From positions 310,001-374,000 of the forward strand of contig JAGYKW010000001.1 in NCBI GenBank assembly GCA_018401275.1: a stretch of 64,000 nucleotides of DNA, written 5' to 3'. The position numbers and the translations under genes are program-made. Shown here one piece after another: positions 52,001 to 61,007 of the stretch (the first letter of the stretch is position 1; the number at the start of each line of letters is the position of its first letter). This DNA comes from Nitriliruptoraceae bacterium. Lineage in GTDB: Bacteria > Actinomycetota > Nitriliruptoria > Nitriliruptorales > Nitriliruptoraceae. The notes under the pieces were generated by a model. That model was not told the DNA's origin and searched no databases. It worked only from the letters and a program-made list of their open reading frames with translations.

Positions 52001-53315
52001 CACGCAGCTGCGCGACCGCACGTCGCGCCCCTCGCGCCCCTCGCGGTCGCAGCGCACCGTCGAGCAGCTCCTCGATGGCATCACGGTGGGGGGGCTCGAG
52101 CTGTGCGCCCCGGACGGCACCCTGCGACGCTGCGGGGATCCGGACCATCCGCTGCAGGCCCGCATCGACGTCCACGACCGCAGGTTCTACTCGCGGCTCG
52201 TGCACGGTGGATCGGTCGGTCTCGGTGAGTCCTTCGTCCGTGCGGAGTGGTCCTCGCCCGACGTCGCGGCGACGATCCGTCTGCTCATCGCGAATCGACC
52301 GACCCTGCGCCGCATCTCGCCGGCCGCGTTGGGCAACGTCGTGCTCGACCGGATGGCGCACCTCGCTCGCGGGAACCGTCCGGGAAGAGCGCGACGCAAC
52401 ATCCTCGCGCATTACGACCTCTCGAACGAGATGTACGCGACGTTCCTCGACGGATCGATGACGTACTCGTGCGCGCGCTTCGAGCATGTCGGGCAGTCGC
52501 TCGAGGACGCGCAGCGCGCCAAGCTCGTCGGGATCGCCGAGCGCGCGATGCTCGAGCCGGGTCTCGAGGTGCTCGAGATCGGCTGCGGCTGGGGAGCGTT
52601 CAGCGTGCTCGCGGCTCGTGAGTACGGGTGTCGGGTCACCGCGATCACGCTCTCCGACGCGCAGGCGGAGTACGTCCGCGAACTCGTCGCCCGCGAAGGG
52701 CTCGAGGACCGCATCGAGGTCCGCATCCAGGACTACCGCCACGTCGAGGGGCAGTTCGACCGCATCGTGTCGATCGAGATGCTCGAGGCGGTCGGGCACC
52801 GGTACCTCGGCACGTACTTCCGCAGCGTCGATCGGCTCCTCGCTCCTGATGGTCTCGCTGTCGTGCAGGTCATCACGATCCCTGACCAGCGCGAGCGGAG
52901 CTATCGACGCCGACCGGACTTCATCCAGCGCGCGATCTTCCCCGGCGGCCACCTGCCCTCGCTCACGACGATGACGCGAGCGATGACGAGGTCATCGAGG
53001 CTGACCGTCGAGGCGCTCGAGAACCTCGGTCCGCACTACGCCGAGACGTTGCGGGTGTGGCGTGAGCGGTTCCTCTCACGGACCGAACGGGTGCGGTCGC
53101 TCGGATTCGACGACACGTTCGTGCGCCTGTGGGAGTTCTACCTCGCTTACTGCGAGGGGGCGTTCCTGTCGCGCTACCTCAACGACCTCCAGCTCGTGCT
53201 GACGCGCAGCTCGAACGGCACCCTGGGCACCGCTCCGTACGGTGCGGCGCATGCTCCGTTGACGGAGCGCGATCACCTGGGGACGGCGCTCGAGCAGCGT
53301 CCGGCTACGACGTGA
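51990..53315 (+). CDS. cfa: Cyclopropane-fatty-acyl-phospholipid synthase family methyltransferase
   Basis: A 441-residue CFA synthase-type enzyme. It has an N-terminal lipid-binding domain (about 20-140), HYDLSNEMYATFLDGSMTYSCARF (about 150-170, in parts), SAM motif I VLEIGCGWG (194-202), IVSIEMLEAVGHRYLG and a C-terminal aromatic-rich segment. It transfers a methylene or methyl group from SAM to unsaturated acyl chains in membrane phospholipid; whether the product is cyclopropane, 10-methyl or a furan precursor cannot be read from sequence. GTG start within DUF1365. Confidence 0.92.
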   Translation: MSTDTQLRDRTSRPSRPSRSQRTVEQLLDGITVGGLELCAPDGTLRRCGDPDHPLQARIDVHDRRFYSRLVHGGSVGLGESFVRAEWSSPDVAATIRLLIANRPTLRRISPAALGNVVLDRMAHLARGNRPGRARRNILAHYDLSNEMYATFLDGSMTYSCARFEHVGQSLEDAQRAKLVGIAERAMLEPGLEVLEIGCGWGAFSVLAAREYGCRVTAITLSDAQAEYVRELVAREGLEDRIEVRIQDYRHVEGQFDRIVSIEMLEAVGHRYLGTYFRSVDRLLAPDGLAVVQVITIPDQRERSYRRRPDFIQRAIFPGGHLPSLTTMTRAMTRSSRLTVEALENLGPHYAETLRVWRERFLSRTERVRSLGFDDTFVRLWEFYLAYCEGAFLSRYLNDLQLVLTRSSNGTLGTAPYGAAHAPLTERDHLGTALEQRPATT

Positions 53316-54355
53316 GCGCGTCCTCACGACTCGACGCACTCGTCGACGGCGGGCGCGTCCCGGACACGGTGCTGCGTGGCGCGATCCGCGGCCTCCTGAG
53401 GACCCGTCGCAGGGCCGAGGGGTCCGATCCCGAGCTGCTCGCCGAGCGACTGTGGGCCGGGCCCGTGACCGTCGCCGTCGATGCCGCGAACGTGCAGCAC
53501 TACGAGGTCCCGGCGGCCTTCTTCTCGCTCATCCTCGGTCCGCGACTCAAGTACTCGTCGGCCTGGTGGCCGGAGAGCGTGACGACGCTCGACGCGGCCG
53601 AGGAGGCGATGCTCGAGCTGACGTGCCGACGCGCCGGTCTCGCGGACGGGCAGGACATCCTCGAGCTGGGCTGCGGCTGGGGCTCGCTCACGCTGTGGAT
53701 GGCCGAGCGGTATCCCCAGGCCCGCATCGTCGCCGTCTCGAACTCGTCGACGCAGCGGAAGCACATCCTCGACCGGGCGGCGCAGCGCGGACTCACCAAC
53801 GTCACGGTCCTCACCGCGGACGTCGGCGAGCTCGGCATCAGTGCGCACACCGACGAGGTCGCAGCCGGACGGTTCGACCGCGTGATCAGCGTCGAGATGT
53901 TCGAGCACGTGCGCAACCACCGCGAGCTCGGACGTCGCATCGCACGCTGGCTGCGCCCGGGAGGCGAGCTGTTCGTGCACGTGTTCGCCCATCGTTCGCA
54001 GCCGTACCTCTTCGAGGTCGGCGGGACCGGCGACTGGATGGCGCGGAACTTCTTCACCGGGGGGATGATGCCGTCCGAGGACTGGATCCCGCAGGCCATC
54101 GACGCCCTCGACCACCGACAGACCTGGCGCTTCGACGGGCGGCACTACACCCGCACGCTGGCCGCGTGGCGCGAGCGCCTCGAGACGCTCCGCGCAGAGA
54201 CGCTCGAGGTGCTCGGGGCAGGCGTGACCACCGCCGAGGCGGAGCGACGGTGGCACCGTTGGCGCACCTTCCTCATCGCCTGCGAGGAGCTCTTCGCGGC
54301 CCGAAGCGGGCGTGAGTGGGGCGTGGTGCACCACCGCCTGAGCCGACCCGCCTGA
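53312..54355 (+). CDS. Second CFA-superfamily methyltransferase (coclaurine-N-methyltransferase-like)
   Basis: A 347-residue SAM methyltransferase, only distantly similar to the preceding one. It has VQHYEVPAAFFSLILGPRLKYSSAWW (about 66-91, in parts), motif I ILELGCGWGS (116-125), SNSSTQRKHIL, ISVEMFEHVRNH and TGGMMPSED. This is the CFA-superfamily branch that includes coclaurine N-methyltransferase-like proteins in bacterial CFA clusters; its substrate is unknown. GTG 53312 overlaps the cfa stop. The reading frame ends in a 14-bp repeat (LSRPA then TGA). Confidence 0.88.
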   Translation: MSASSRLDALVDGGRVPDTVLRGAIRGLLRTRRRAEGSDPELLAERLWAGPVTVAVDAANVQHYEVPAAFFSLILGPRLKYSSAWWPESVTTLDAAEEAMLELTCRRAGLADGQDILELGCGWGSLTLWMAERYPQARIVAVSNSSTQRKHILDRAAQRGLTNVTVLTADVGELGISAHTDEVAAGRFDRVISVEMFEHVRNHRELGRRIARWLRPGGELFVHVFAHRSQPYLFEVGGTGDWMARNFFTGGMMPSEDWIPQAIDALDHRQTWRFDGRHYTRTLAAWRERLETLRAETLEVLGAGVTTAEAERRWHRWRTFLIACEELFAARSGREWGVVHHRLSRPA

Positions 54356-54384
54356 GCCGACCCGTTCTCGCCTGAGCCGGCCCG
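54337..54384. repeat. 14-bp repeat at the end of the second methyltransferase gene
   Basis: CCTGAGCCGACCCG occurs at 54337-54350 and 54351-54364, and with one change at 54371-54384. The gene is read through copy 1 and stops at the TGA of copy 2, because the 14-bp shift moves TGA into frame. Confidence 0.85.
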
Positions 54385-54410
54385 CTCCCGCACGGCTCCA
54401 CGTCCGGACG

Positions 54411-55214
54411 TCAGCCGACGGGCGCGTCGACCCTTCGCAGCCGTGTGCGCCACCACAGCACGTACGCGACGACTGCGAGCAGCGCGAACAGGTGCCACTG
54501 GGCCGCGTAGGAGAGGTGGCTGCCCTCGTCGAGCCCCGGAGCCTCCGGTGCGGTGGGCAGCGTCGTCGCGTCGGCGCCCGGCAGCGCGTCCATGCGCAGC
54601 ACGACGGGCAGCAGGGTGCCACTCATCTGACGGTCGAGCCGTGCGGTGTCCGGATGGAAGATGCGCTCGAGCACCCCGTCGTCGGGGTCACGTGCGCCGA
54701 ACGACGGCTGCGTGACGCTGCGTTCGAGGATGCCGGTGATCGTGACGAGGCCGGACGGCGGTGGGGCGTCGGAGACGGGCGGTGTATCCATCGTCGTGGG
54801 CACCCACCCTCGACGCACGAGCAGGGTCAGGCCGTTCCCGAGGTCGAGCGGCGTCAGCACGTCGAGTCCCTGCAGTCCGCGCTGGATGCGGTTGCGCTGC
54901 ACGACCTCCTCGTCGGGACGGAACACGCCGGTGGCGCTGACGCGACGGAACTCGACTGCACGCTCGTCGATCGTCGTTCCGGTGAGCAGGTCGGTCACAT
55001 CGACCGGGGTGGCGGCCGCGCGCTCGGCGAGCAGGGCGTTGCTGGTGCGCACCTGGTCGAGCCGCTCGACCTGCCACTGGCCGAGGGCGATGAGGACCGC
55101 GACGACGCCGAGGACGATGGCGTGGGACACCAGCGCCCAGGGGTGCAGCAGCGCGCGGAGCGAGGAGCGACCTCGCCGCTGGGCGGCCGGTGGCGCCGCT
55201 TCGGTGCCGATCAC
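54411..55214 (-). CDS. SURF1-family cytochrome oxidase biogenesis protein
   Basis: A 267-residue SURF1 homologue with the two flanking transmembrane helices (about 28-45 and 238-256) and the conserved LGQWQVERLDQ, FRRVSATGVF, RGWVP and SYAAQWHLFALLAVVAYV motifs. SURF1 proteins help insert heme a into cytochrome c oxidase, which points to aerobic respiration. Its start overlaps the glpD stop (ATGA), so the two form one leftward unit. Confidence 0.92.
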   Translation of the reverse strand: MIGTEAAPPAAQRRGRSSLRALLHPWALVSHAIVLGVVAVLIALGQWQVERLDQVRTSNALLAERAAATPVDVTDLLTGTTIDERAVEFRRVSATGVFRPDEEVVQRNRIQRGLQGLDVLTPLDLGNGLTLLVRRGWVPTTMDTPPVSDAPPPSGLVTITGILERSVTQPSFGARDPDDGVLERIFHPDTARLDRQMSGTLLPVVLRMDALPGADATTLPTAPEAPGLDEGSHLSYAAQWHLFALLAVVAYVLWWRTRLRRVDAPVG

Positions 55215-56911
55215 GCGCCGGAGACGGCACGGACGTCGGGTGCGCCCAGTCGGGCCGCATCGGCCGAGAGGTCGTCGACCTGCCGCTGCGACTCACGCTC
55301 GGCGGTCACCCTCGCCTCGTAGTGGGCGACCTCGCGGGCGACCCGGTCGTCGTCCCAGCCGAGCACGCCGGCCATCAGGCGGGCGACGGCGGGTGCAGCA
55401 CCCACCCCGCGGTCGAACGTCTCGATGGAGATGCGCGTCCTCCGCGTCAGGACGTCGTCGAGATGCAGGGCACCCTCGTGGCTGGCCGCGTAGACGGCCT
55501 CGACCCTGAGATGATCCTCCGCTCCCGTGATCGGGTCGCCGAGCGACGGGTCGTCGGCGATCATCTCCAGCAGCTCCTCGGTCAACGAGCCGTAGCGGCC
55601 GAGCAGATGCTCGATGCGCACGATGTGCAGGCCGGACGCGGCTGCGAGGTCGTAGCGTCGGTTGTGCAGCGCGAAGTAGCCGATGGCACCGAGCAGCGGC
55701 GTGCGGTCGGTGACGCTGTCGGGGACGCGGCCCGGCAGCGAGCGCGCCGCGAGGTCGACGGCGTCCTCGGCCATGACGCGGTACGTCGTGTACTTCCCAC
55801 CGGCGACCGTGACGAGCCCAGGGGCCGTCGTCGCGACCGCATGCTCGCGCGAGAGCGTCGAGGTCGCGTCCGACTCGCCGGAGAGCAGCGGGCGCAGCCC
55901 CGCGTAGACGCCCTCTACGTCCTCGTGGGTGAGCGGCTGCCTCAGGACCTGGTTGACCTGGTCGAGCAGGTAGTCGATGTCGGAGCGTGACGCGGCCGGG
56001 TGGGCGAGATCGAGGTCCCACTCGGTGTCGGTGGTGCCGATGATCCAGTGGCGACCCCACGGGATCACGAACAGCACGGACCGCTCGGTACGCAGGATCA
56101 GTCCGGAGTCCGCGATGATGCGGTCGCGCGGTACGACCAGGTGGATGCCCTTCGAGGCGCGGACACGGATGCGTCCACGACCCACGAGCTCCTGCACCTC
56201 GTCGGTCCAGACGCCGGTCGCGTTGATGACCTGGCTCGCGCGCACCGTCAGCGTCTCGCCGGTCTCGAGGTCGGTGACGTGCGCGCCGATGACGCGCTCG
56301 CCCTCGCGCAGGAAGCCCGTGACGCGGGTCGACGTCGCGATCGCCGCGCCGTAGCTGGCGGCGGTCCGAGCGATCTCCATCGTGTGGCGGGCGTCGTCGA
56401 TCTGCGCGTCGTAGTAACGGATCGCGCCGCGCAGCGCATCGGCGCGCAGCGCCGGGACCAGCCGCAGTGCGCCGGTGCGCGTGAGATGCCGGTGCGCGGG
56501 CATGTTGCGCGCGCCTCCGAGGATGTCGTAGAGCGCGATGCCGGCGCCGACGTAGAAGCGCTCCCAGGGCGCGCCGGTCAGGGGGAACAGGAACGAGACC
56601 GGACGCGCGAGGTGCGGTGCGAGCGTGGTGAGGTGCAGGTCGCGCTCACGCAGCGCCTCTCGGACCAGCCCGAAGTCGTACTGCTCGAGGTAGCGCAGGC
56701 CGCCATGCAGCAGCTTCGACGAGCGACTCGAGGTCCCCGAGGACAGGTCGCGCTGCTCGACGAGCGCGGTCGTGAGGCCACGGGTCGCCGCGTCGAGGGC
56801 GATGCCGGCTCCGGTGACACCGCCGCCGATGACGAGGATGTCGTGCGTCATCGTCCGCATGCGCTCGAGCGCCGCGCTGCGGTAGGTCGGGTCGAGCGCG
56901 ATCGGTCGCAC
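55211..56911 (-). CDS. glpD: Glycerol-3-phosphate dehydrogenase/oxidase
   Basis: A 566-residue FAD enzyme converting sn-glycerol-3-phosphate to dihydroxyacetone phosphate at the membrane. It has the FAD motif LVIGGGVTGAG (26-36), SSGTSSRSSKLLHGGLRYLEQ, INATGVWTD, GRHWIIGTTDTEWD and the C-terminal helical DAO_C domain. GTG 56911 has AGGAGG at ideal spacing and is preferred to GTG 56935. No glycerol kinase or facilitator is nearby. Confidence 0.94.
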   Translation of the reverse strand: MRPIALDPTYRSAALERMRTMTHDILVIGGGVTGAGIALDAATRGLTTALVEQRDLSSGTSSRSSKLLHGGLRYLEQYDFGLVREALRERDLHLTTLAPHLARPVSFLFPLTGAPWERFYVGAGIALYDILGGARNMPAHRHLTRTGALRLVPALRADALRGAIRYYDAQIDDARHTMEIARTAASYGAAIATSTRVTGFLREGERVIGAHVTDLETGETLTVRASQVINATGVWTDEVQELVGRGRIRVRASKGIHLVVPRDRIIADSGLILRTERSVLFVIPWGRHWIIGTTDTEWDLDLAHPAASRSDIDYLLDQVNQVLRQPLTHEDVEGVYAGLRPLLSGESDATSTLSREHAVATTAPGLVTVAGGKYTTYRVMAEDAVDLAARSLPGRVPDSVTDRTPLLGAIGYFALHNRRYDLAAASGLHIVRIEHLLGRYGSLTEELLEMIADDPSLGDPITGAEDHLRVEAVYAASHEGALHLDDVLTRRTRISIETFDRGVGAAPAVARLMAGVLGWDDDRVAREVAHYEARVTAERESQRQVDDLSADAARLGAPDVRAVSGA

Positions 56912-56959
56912 GTCGGGCCTCCTGCTCCGGCTCACCGCTGGGGGTCCAACGGTACGGCC

Positions 56960-57826
56960 TCAGCCGACGGATGCGGTGACGAGCTGCCGGGCGATGAGCG
57001 TGGCGACGAGCAGCAGCGCGAGCGCGAGTCCCACGGTGCGAAGCGTGTCCCCACCGCGGCGCGAGGTGACCAACGCTGCCGCCGCACCGCCTCCCAGGAG
57101 CCCTCCGAGGTGCCCGCCGACGGAGATGCTCGGGATGGCGAACGTCAGGACCAGGTTGAGGAGCACGAGGGCTCCGACGGTCGAACCGTCGCTCGTGCTC
57201 CAAGGGTCGACGCCACGACGGCGGAGCAGGACGAGGACGGCGCCCATCAGGCCGAAGACGGCCCCGCTCGCACCGACCGTGATCGTGAGCGGACCGGCTC
57301 CGAGCAGCCAGCCTGCCGCCGGGAACGAGGCCAGCGGCGTCGCGACCACGACCCAGGACAGGCCGACGACGCCGAGGCCGCCGCCGGCCATCCCGCTGGC
57401 GGCGAGGCCGAGGAACGTGCCGGGTCCGACCAGCGGCTCGAGCATCTGGCCGAGGCGCCACAGGAGCAGCCCGTTGAAGGCGAGGTGCGTGAGGCCACCA
57501 TGGAGGAACGCGCTCGTGACCAGGCGCCACCACTCGCCGACACCGACGAACACCGGGATGAGCCCGAACGTGCGGGCATCGACCGCACCGGTCGTGCCCA
57601 GGGCGGCGACGGCGACGATCGCGACGACCAGGGCGCGGGTGACCGTCGGTGTCGGGTGCGCGTCACCCAGTCGCCGGACCGGCGGGGCGGAACGGGCGCA
57701 GTCGACGCACTGCCGTCCGACCGGCGCCTCGATCAGGTCGTCGTGGCACATCGGCCGGTCGCACCGGTTGCAGATCGTCAGTGCGGGTCGCCCGGGATGG
57801 CGGGCGCACTCAGCGTCTGGGTCCAT
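56960..57826 (-). CDS. Rhomboid-family intramembrane serine protease with N-terminal zinc-binding box
   Basis: A 288-residue protein. Residues 1-45 contain a B-box-like set CARHPGRPALTICNRC, PMCHDDL and CVDC that could bind zinc. Then six or seven helices with the rhomboid dyad Ser187 (GASGAVFG) and His239 (VGGHLGGL), plus WWRLVTSAFLHGGLTHLAFN. The active site is complete, so proteolysis of membrane substrates is expected. ATG 57826 has TAGGTT at -12 to -7 (leaderless). Confidence 0.92.
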   Translation of the reverse strand: MDPDAECARHPGRPALTICNRCDRPMCHDDLIEAPVGRQCVDCARSAPPVRRLGDAHPTPTVTRALVVAIVAVAALGTTGAVDARTFGLIPVFVGVGEWWRLVTSAFLHGGLTHLAFNGLLLWRLGQMLEPLVGPGTFLGLAASGMAGGGLGVVGLSWVVVATPLASFPAAGWLLGAGPLTITVGASGAVFGLMGAVLVLLRRRGVDPWSTSDGSTVGALVLLNLVLTFAIPSISVGGHLGGLLGGGAAAALVTSRRGGDTLRTVGLALALLLVATLIARQLVTASVG

Positions 57827-57838
57827 GCCGAGAACCTA
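57824..57838 (-). promoter_or_regulatory. Leaderless promoter of the rhomboid gene
   Basis: TAGGTT on the minus strand (57833-57838) ends six bases before the ATG at 57826. TCGGTC (57856-57861) at a 17-bp spacing may be the -35 element. Confidence 0.5.
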
Positions 57839-57965
57839 CTCGGAGGCCCTGAGCCGACCGACTACCGTTGCGCCTCCGGAGCCCGTAAGGCGCGACGTGC
57901 TGACCGTCCGCTCGTCGGTTCCGTCCGCCCTTCCGTTCCGTCCGCCGCGACCCTCGGAGAAGACC

Positions 57966-58436
57966 ATGTCCCTCGCCATCGGTGACGAAGCTCCTGACTT
58001 CACGCTCAACGATCAGACGCGGACGCCGGTGACGCTGTCGGACCTCCGTGGACAGAAGCACGTCCTCATCATCTTCTACCCGCTGGCGTTCTCGGGCGTC
58101 TGCACCGGCGAGCTGTGCTCCCTGCGCGACTCGATCGACAGCTTCCGCTCCGACGAGGTCGAGACGTTCGCGATCTCGGTCGACTCGAGCGCTGCGACCG
58201 CTGCCTTCGCCGCGAAGGAGGGGTATGACTTCCCGCTGCTGAGCGACTTCTGGCCCCACGGCGCGGTCGCCGACCGGTACGGCGTGTTCGACGCGCAGAT
58301 CGGGCTCGCGATGCGTGGCACGTTCCTGGTCGACAAGCAGGGCATCGTCCGCTTCGCCGAGACGAACGCGATCCCCGACGCGCGCGACCAGCAGCGTTGG
58401 CGCCAGGCCCTCACCGACCTCGGCGTCGCGGTCTGA
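57966..58436 (+). CDS. AhpE-like one-/two-Cys peroxiredoxin
   Basis: A 156-residue thioredoxin-fold peroxidase that reduces hydrogen peroxide and organic peroxides. The peroxidatic Cys46 sits in FYPLAFSGVCTGEL; Cys51, five residues later, may resolve the sulfenic acid as in the bacterioferritin-comigratory/AhpE group. The DFTLNDQTRTPVTLSDL and DFPLLSDFWPHGAVADRYGV segments fit AhpE. ATG 57966 has GGAGAAG. It lies two bases before guaB. Confidence 0.92.
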   Translation: MSLAIGDEAPDFTLNDQTRTPVTLSDLRGQKHVLIIFYPLAFSGVCTGELCSLRDSIDSFRSDEVETFAISVDSSAATAAFAAKEGYDFPLLSDFWPHGAVADRYGVFDAQIGLAMRGTFLVDKQGIVRFAETNAIPDARDQQRWRQALTDLGVAV

Positions 58437-58438
58437 CG

Positions 58439-59926
58439 GTGACGTTCCCCGAGGCCCTCAGCTACGACGACGTCCTGCTCCTCCCGGGGCCGTCGTCGGT
58501 CCTCCCGCGCGACGTCGACGTCACCGCACGGCTGCACGACAGCATCCTGCTCGAGATGCCCATCCTGTCCGCGGCGATGGACCGGGTCACCGAGGCGGAG
58601 ATGGCGGTCGCACTCGCACGTCAGGGCGGACTGGGGATCGTGCACAAGAACGCGACGATCGCGCAGCAGGCGTCGATGGTCGAGACCGTGAAGCGCTCGG
58701 AGTCAGGGTTCATCACCGAGCCGGTCACGCTCCTCCCTGACGATCGGGTCGCACGCGCCTACGAGTTCATGGACCGCTACCGGGTCTCGGGGTTCCCGGT
58801 GGTCGACGCGGACGGGCGGCTCGTCGGGATCGTCACGAACCGTGACCTGCGACTCGATGCGCCCGCGGAGTCGTTCATCCGCGAGCACATGACGTCGGAC
58901 GGGCTGGTCACCGGCGCACGTGGGACGACGCTCGAGGCTGCGCGTGACCTCATGCAGCAGCACCGCGTGGAGAAGCTCCCCGTCGTCGGTGACGATGGAC
59001 GCCTGATCGGGATGTTCACCTTCAAGGACATCGAGAAGGTCCGTCGCTACCCGAACTCCGCGAAGGACGCGCGCGGGCGGCTGCTGTGCGGGGCTGCGGT
59101 CGGAGCGAGTGCGGACGGCGAGGACCGCGCCGCGGCCCTGGTCGAGGTCGGGGTCGATCTGCTCTCGATCGACTCGGCGCACGGGCACTCGCAGGGCGTG
59201 CTCGACTTCGCCCGCCGCCTCAAGGGCCAGCACCCGGACGTGGCACTCATGGTCGGCAACGTCGCCACGGGGGACGGGGTCCGAGCGTGCGCCGATCACG
59301 GTGCGGACGTCGTCAAGGTCGGTGTCGGGCCGGGGTCGATCTGCACGACACGCATCGTCACCGGCGTCGGCGTCCCGCAGTTCACCGCCGTGAAGGAGGC
59401 CGCGATCGTCGGCCGCGAGCTCGGCGTCCCCGTCATCGCCGACGGTGGCCTGCGCAGCTCCGGCGACATCGTGAAGGCGCTCGCGATCGGTGCGACGGCC
59501 GTGATGATCGGGAACCTGCTGGCCGGGACCGACGAGTCGCCGGGCGAGCTCGTGCTGGTCGGAGGACGTCGCTACAAGGAGTACCGAGGCATGGGGTCGA
59601 TCGACGCGATGCGCGACGGCTCCGCCGACCGCTACTTCCAGGGCGACCGCATCGGCGCGAAGGCGCAGGGACCCAGCGGCGTGAAGCTCGTTCCCGAGGG
59701 CGTGTCCGGCCTGCTCCCGTACCGCGGTGCGGTCTCCGAGGTGACCGACCAGCTCGTCGGCGGACTGCGCTCCGGGATGGGCTACGTCGGCGCACCCGAC
59801 CTCGCCGAGCTCACGACGCGAGCGAGCTTCGTCCGGCAGACGGCGGCCGGCACGCGCGAGTCGCACGTCCACGACCTCGAGGTCGTCCACGAGGCCCCGA
59901 ACTACCAGGTGCCGGGCGCGCGCTGA
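58439..59926 (+). CDS. guaB: Inosine-5'-monophosphate dehydrogenase
   Basis: A 495-residue enzyme that oxidises IMP to XMP, the rate-limiting step of GMP synthesis. It has YDDVLLLP at the start, two CBS domains (about 95-205), the catalytic Cys302 loop [10 protein letters not shown], the DGGLRSSGD phosphate site and the [11 protein letters not shown] flap. Start GTG 58439; a CTG two codons earlier overlaps the peroxiredoxin stop. It is convergent with the HAD gene (three bases). Confidence 0.96.
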   Translation: MTFPEALSYDDVLLLPGPSSVLPRDVDVTARLHDSILLEMPILSAAMDRVTEAEMAVALARQGGLGIVHKNATIAQQASMVETVKRSESGFITEPVTLLPDDRVARAYEFMDRYRVSGFPVVDADGRLVGIVTNRDLRLDAPAESFIREHMTSDGLVTGARGTTLEAARDLMQQHRVEKLPVVGDDGRLIGMFTFKDIEKVRRYPNSAKDARGRLLCGAAVGASADGEDRAAALVEVGVDLLSIDSAHGHSQGVLDFARRLKGQHPDVALMVGNVATGDGVRACADHGADVVKVGVGPGSICTTRIVTGVGVPQFTAVKEAAIVGRELGVPVIADGGLRSSGDIVKALAIGATAVMIGNLLAGTDESPGELVLVGGRRYKEYRGMGSIDAMRDGSADRYFQGDRIGAKAQGPSGVKLVPEGVSGLLPYRGAVSEVTDQLVGGLRSGMGYVGAPDLAELTTRASFVRQTAAGTRESHVHDLEVVHEAPNYQVPGAR

Positions 59927-59929
59927 ACG

Positions 59930-60823
59930 TCAGTCGCGCGCGAGTGCGATGAGCGCCTCGAGCGCGACGACCGTCCCGGCGCTGTCGAACCTCGGTGCGA
60001 CGAGATGCGCGTGCTCACGCACTGCAGGACGGGCGTCCCCCATGACGATCGCGGTGCCGATGCGGTCGAACATCGGGATGTCGTTCGTCTCGTCGCCGAT
60101 CGCTGCGACGGCTGCCGGGTCGGTGCCGATCAGCCGCGCGGCCGCCACGACGCCAGAACCCTTGTCGACCCCCGCGCGCGTGACGTTCACGTAGCGCAGG
60201 TGCGGTGTCGCTGGCGACGCCGCCGGCCCGGCCGCCATCCCGAGGCCCGTCACCGCTGCGATCGTCGCGGCCGCCGCCTCAGCGTCGAAGCACACGGCCA
60301 CCGCCTTGACCGCCGGTCGGCCGGCGAGGTCGTCCACGCTCCCGATGCGGCCCTCGGGCGCAGCTCGCAGCAGACGCGCATGCGCGTCGGAGCGTGGATC
60401 GGTGCGGTCCGCGAGGTAGCTGCGCCCGACGTAGACCTCGATCGTGAGGTCCTTGCGGTCGCGGCCGAACTCGAGCAGCGCGGCGACCTCGGGGTCCGTC
60501 AGGCCCTGCACGATCCGCTCGACGCCCGTCGCGTCACTCACGACCGCACCGTTGTGGAACACGTGCGGGCCGCCGAACACGCCCGTCGCCAGGATCGCGT
60601 CGGCACCGGCCGCCATGCGGCCCGTCGCGAGCCCGACCTGCACGCCCGTCGCGCCCAGCCGGACGATGGCATCAAGGATGTCCGCGTCGGGGACCTCGTC
60701 GCCGCTGACGAGCGTGCCGTCGACGTCGAGTGCGACGTACACGGGTCGCACGGGGACCCAGTCGCCGCCTCGCCCACCTGCCGTGAGTCCGTGGGGGAGC
60801 GGCGGTGCGGAGGTCTGCGTCAT
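59930..60823 (-). CDS. Cof-type HAD-superfamily phosphatase
   Basis: A 297-residue HAD IIB (Cof) hydrolase. Motif I DVDGT (nucleophile Asp33, acid Asp35), motif II in VGLATGR, motif III Lys near DKGSGV, and motif IV GDETNDIPMF are present, with an alpha/beta C2 cap. Such enzymes dephosphorylate sugar phosphates or FMN-like substrates. A minus-strand TAGCCT (60897-60902) lies about 75 bases upstream of the ATG. It is divergent from the isomerase gene. Confidence 0.9.
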   Translation of the reverse strand: MTQTSAPPLPHGLTAGGRGGDWVPVRPVYVALDVDGTLVSGDEVPDADILDAIVRLGATGVQVGLATGRMAAGADAILATGVFGGPHVFHNGAVVSDATGVERIVQGLTDPEVAALLEFGRDRKDLTIEVYVGRSYLADRTDPRSDAHARLLRAAPEGRIGSVDDLAGRPAVKAVAVCFDAEAAAATIAAVTGLGMAAGPAASPATPHLRYVNVTRAGVDKGSGVVAAARLIGTDPAAVAAIGDETNDIPMFDRIGTAIVMGDARPAVREHAHLVAPRFDSAGTVVALEALIALARD

Positions 60824-60904
60824 CGCTCACCCGTCCTGGCCGTCCCGGCCGCCGCACCCGGCTGAGCGTGCCGCGGGAGCGGACCGGACGCGGCGCAGGC
60901 TAGT

Positions 60905-60942
60905 CCCGGCCGCTCAGCACCCGGCCGCTCAGTACCCGGCCG
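60905..60942. repeat. 15-bp tandem repeat between the HAD and isomerase genes
   Basis: CCCGGCCGCTCAGCA (60905-60919) is followed by a copy with one change (60920-60934) and a partial third unit (60935-60942), directly next to the TAGCCT box of the HAD gene. Confidence 0.8.
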
Positions 60943-61007
60943 GCGGGCTCCCTGCGCCGCATGCCAGGCCTACGCTCGAGCGTGGACACCGGACGCCAGG
61001 AGCTCGC

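Noticed and set aside
54400-54411. 12-bp palindrome ACGTCCGGACGT between the methyltransferase and SURF1 genes
   Set aside because: It lies at a convergent 3'-3' junction without promoter context, and palindromes of this size are expected in GC-rich DNA.
59930-60823. Long plus-strand frame running from 60444 into pgi as an extended protein
   Set aside because: It overlaps the HAD gene antisense. pgi family length and the AGGAG site support GTG 61008.
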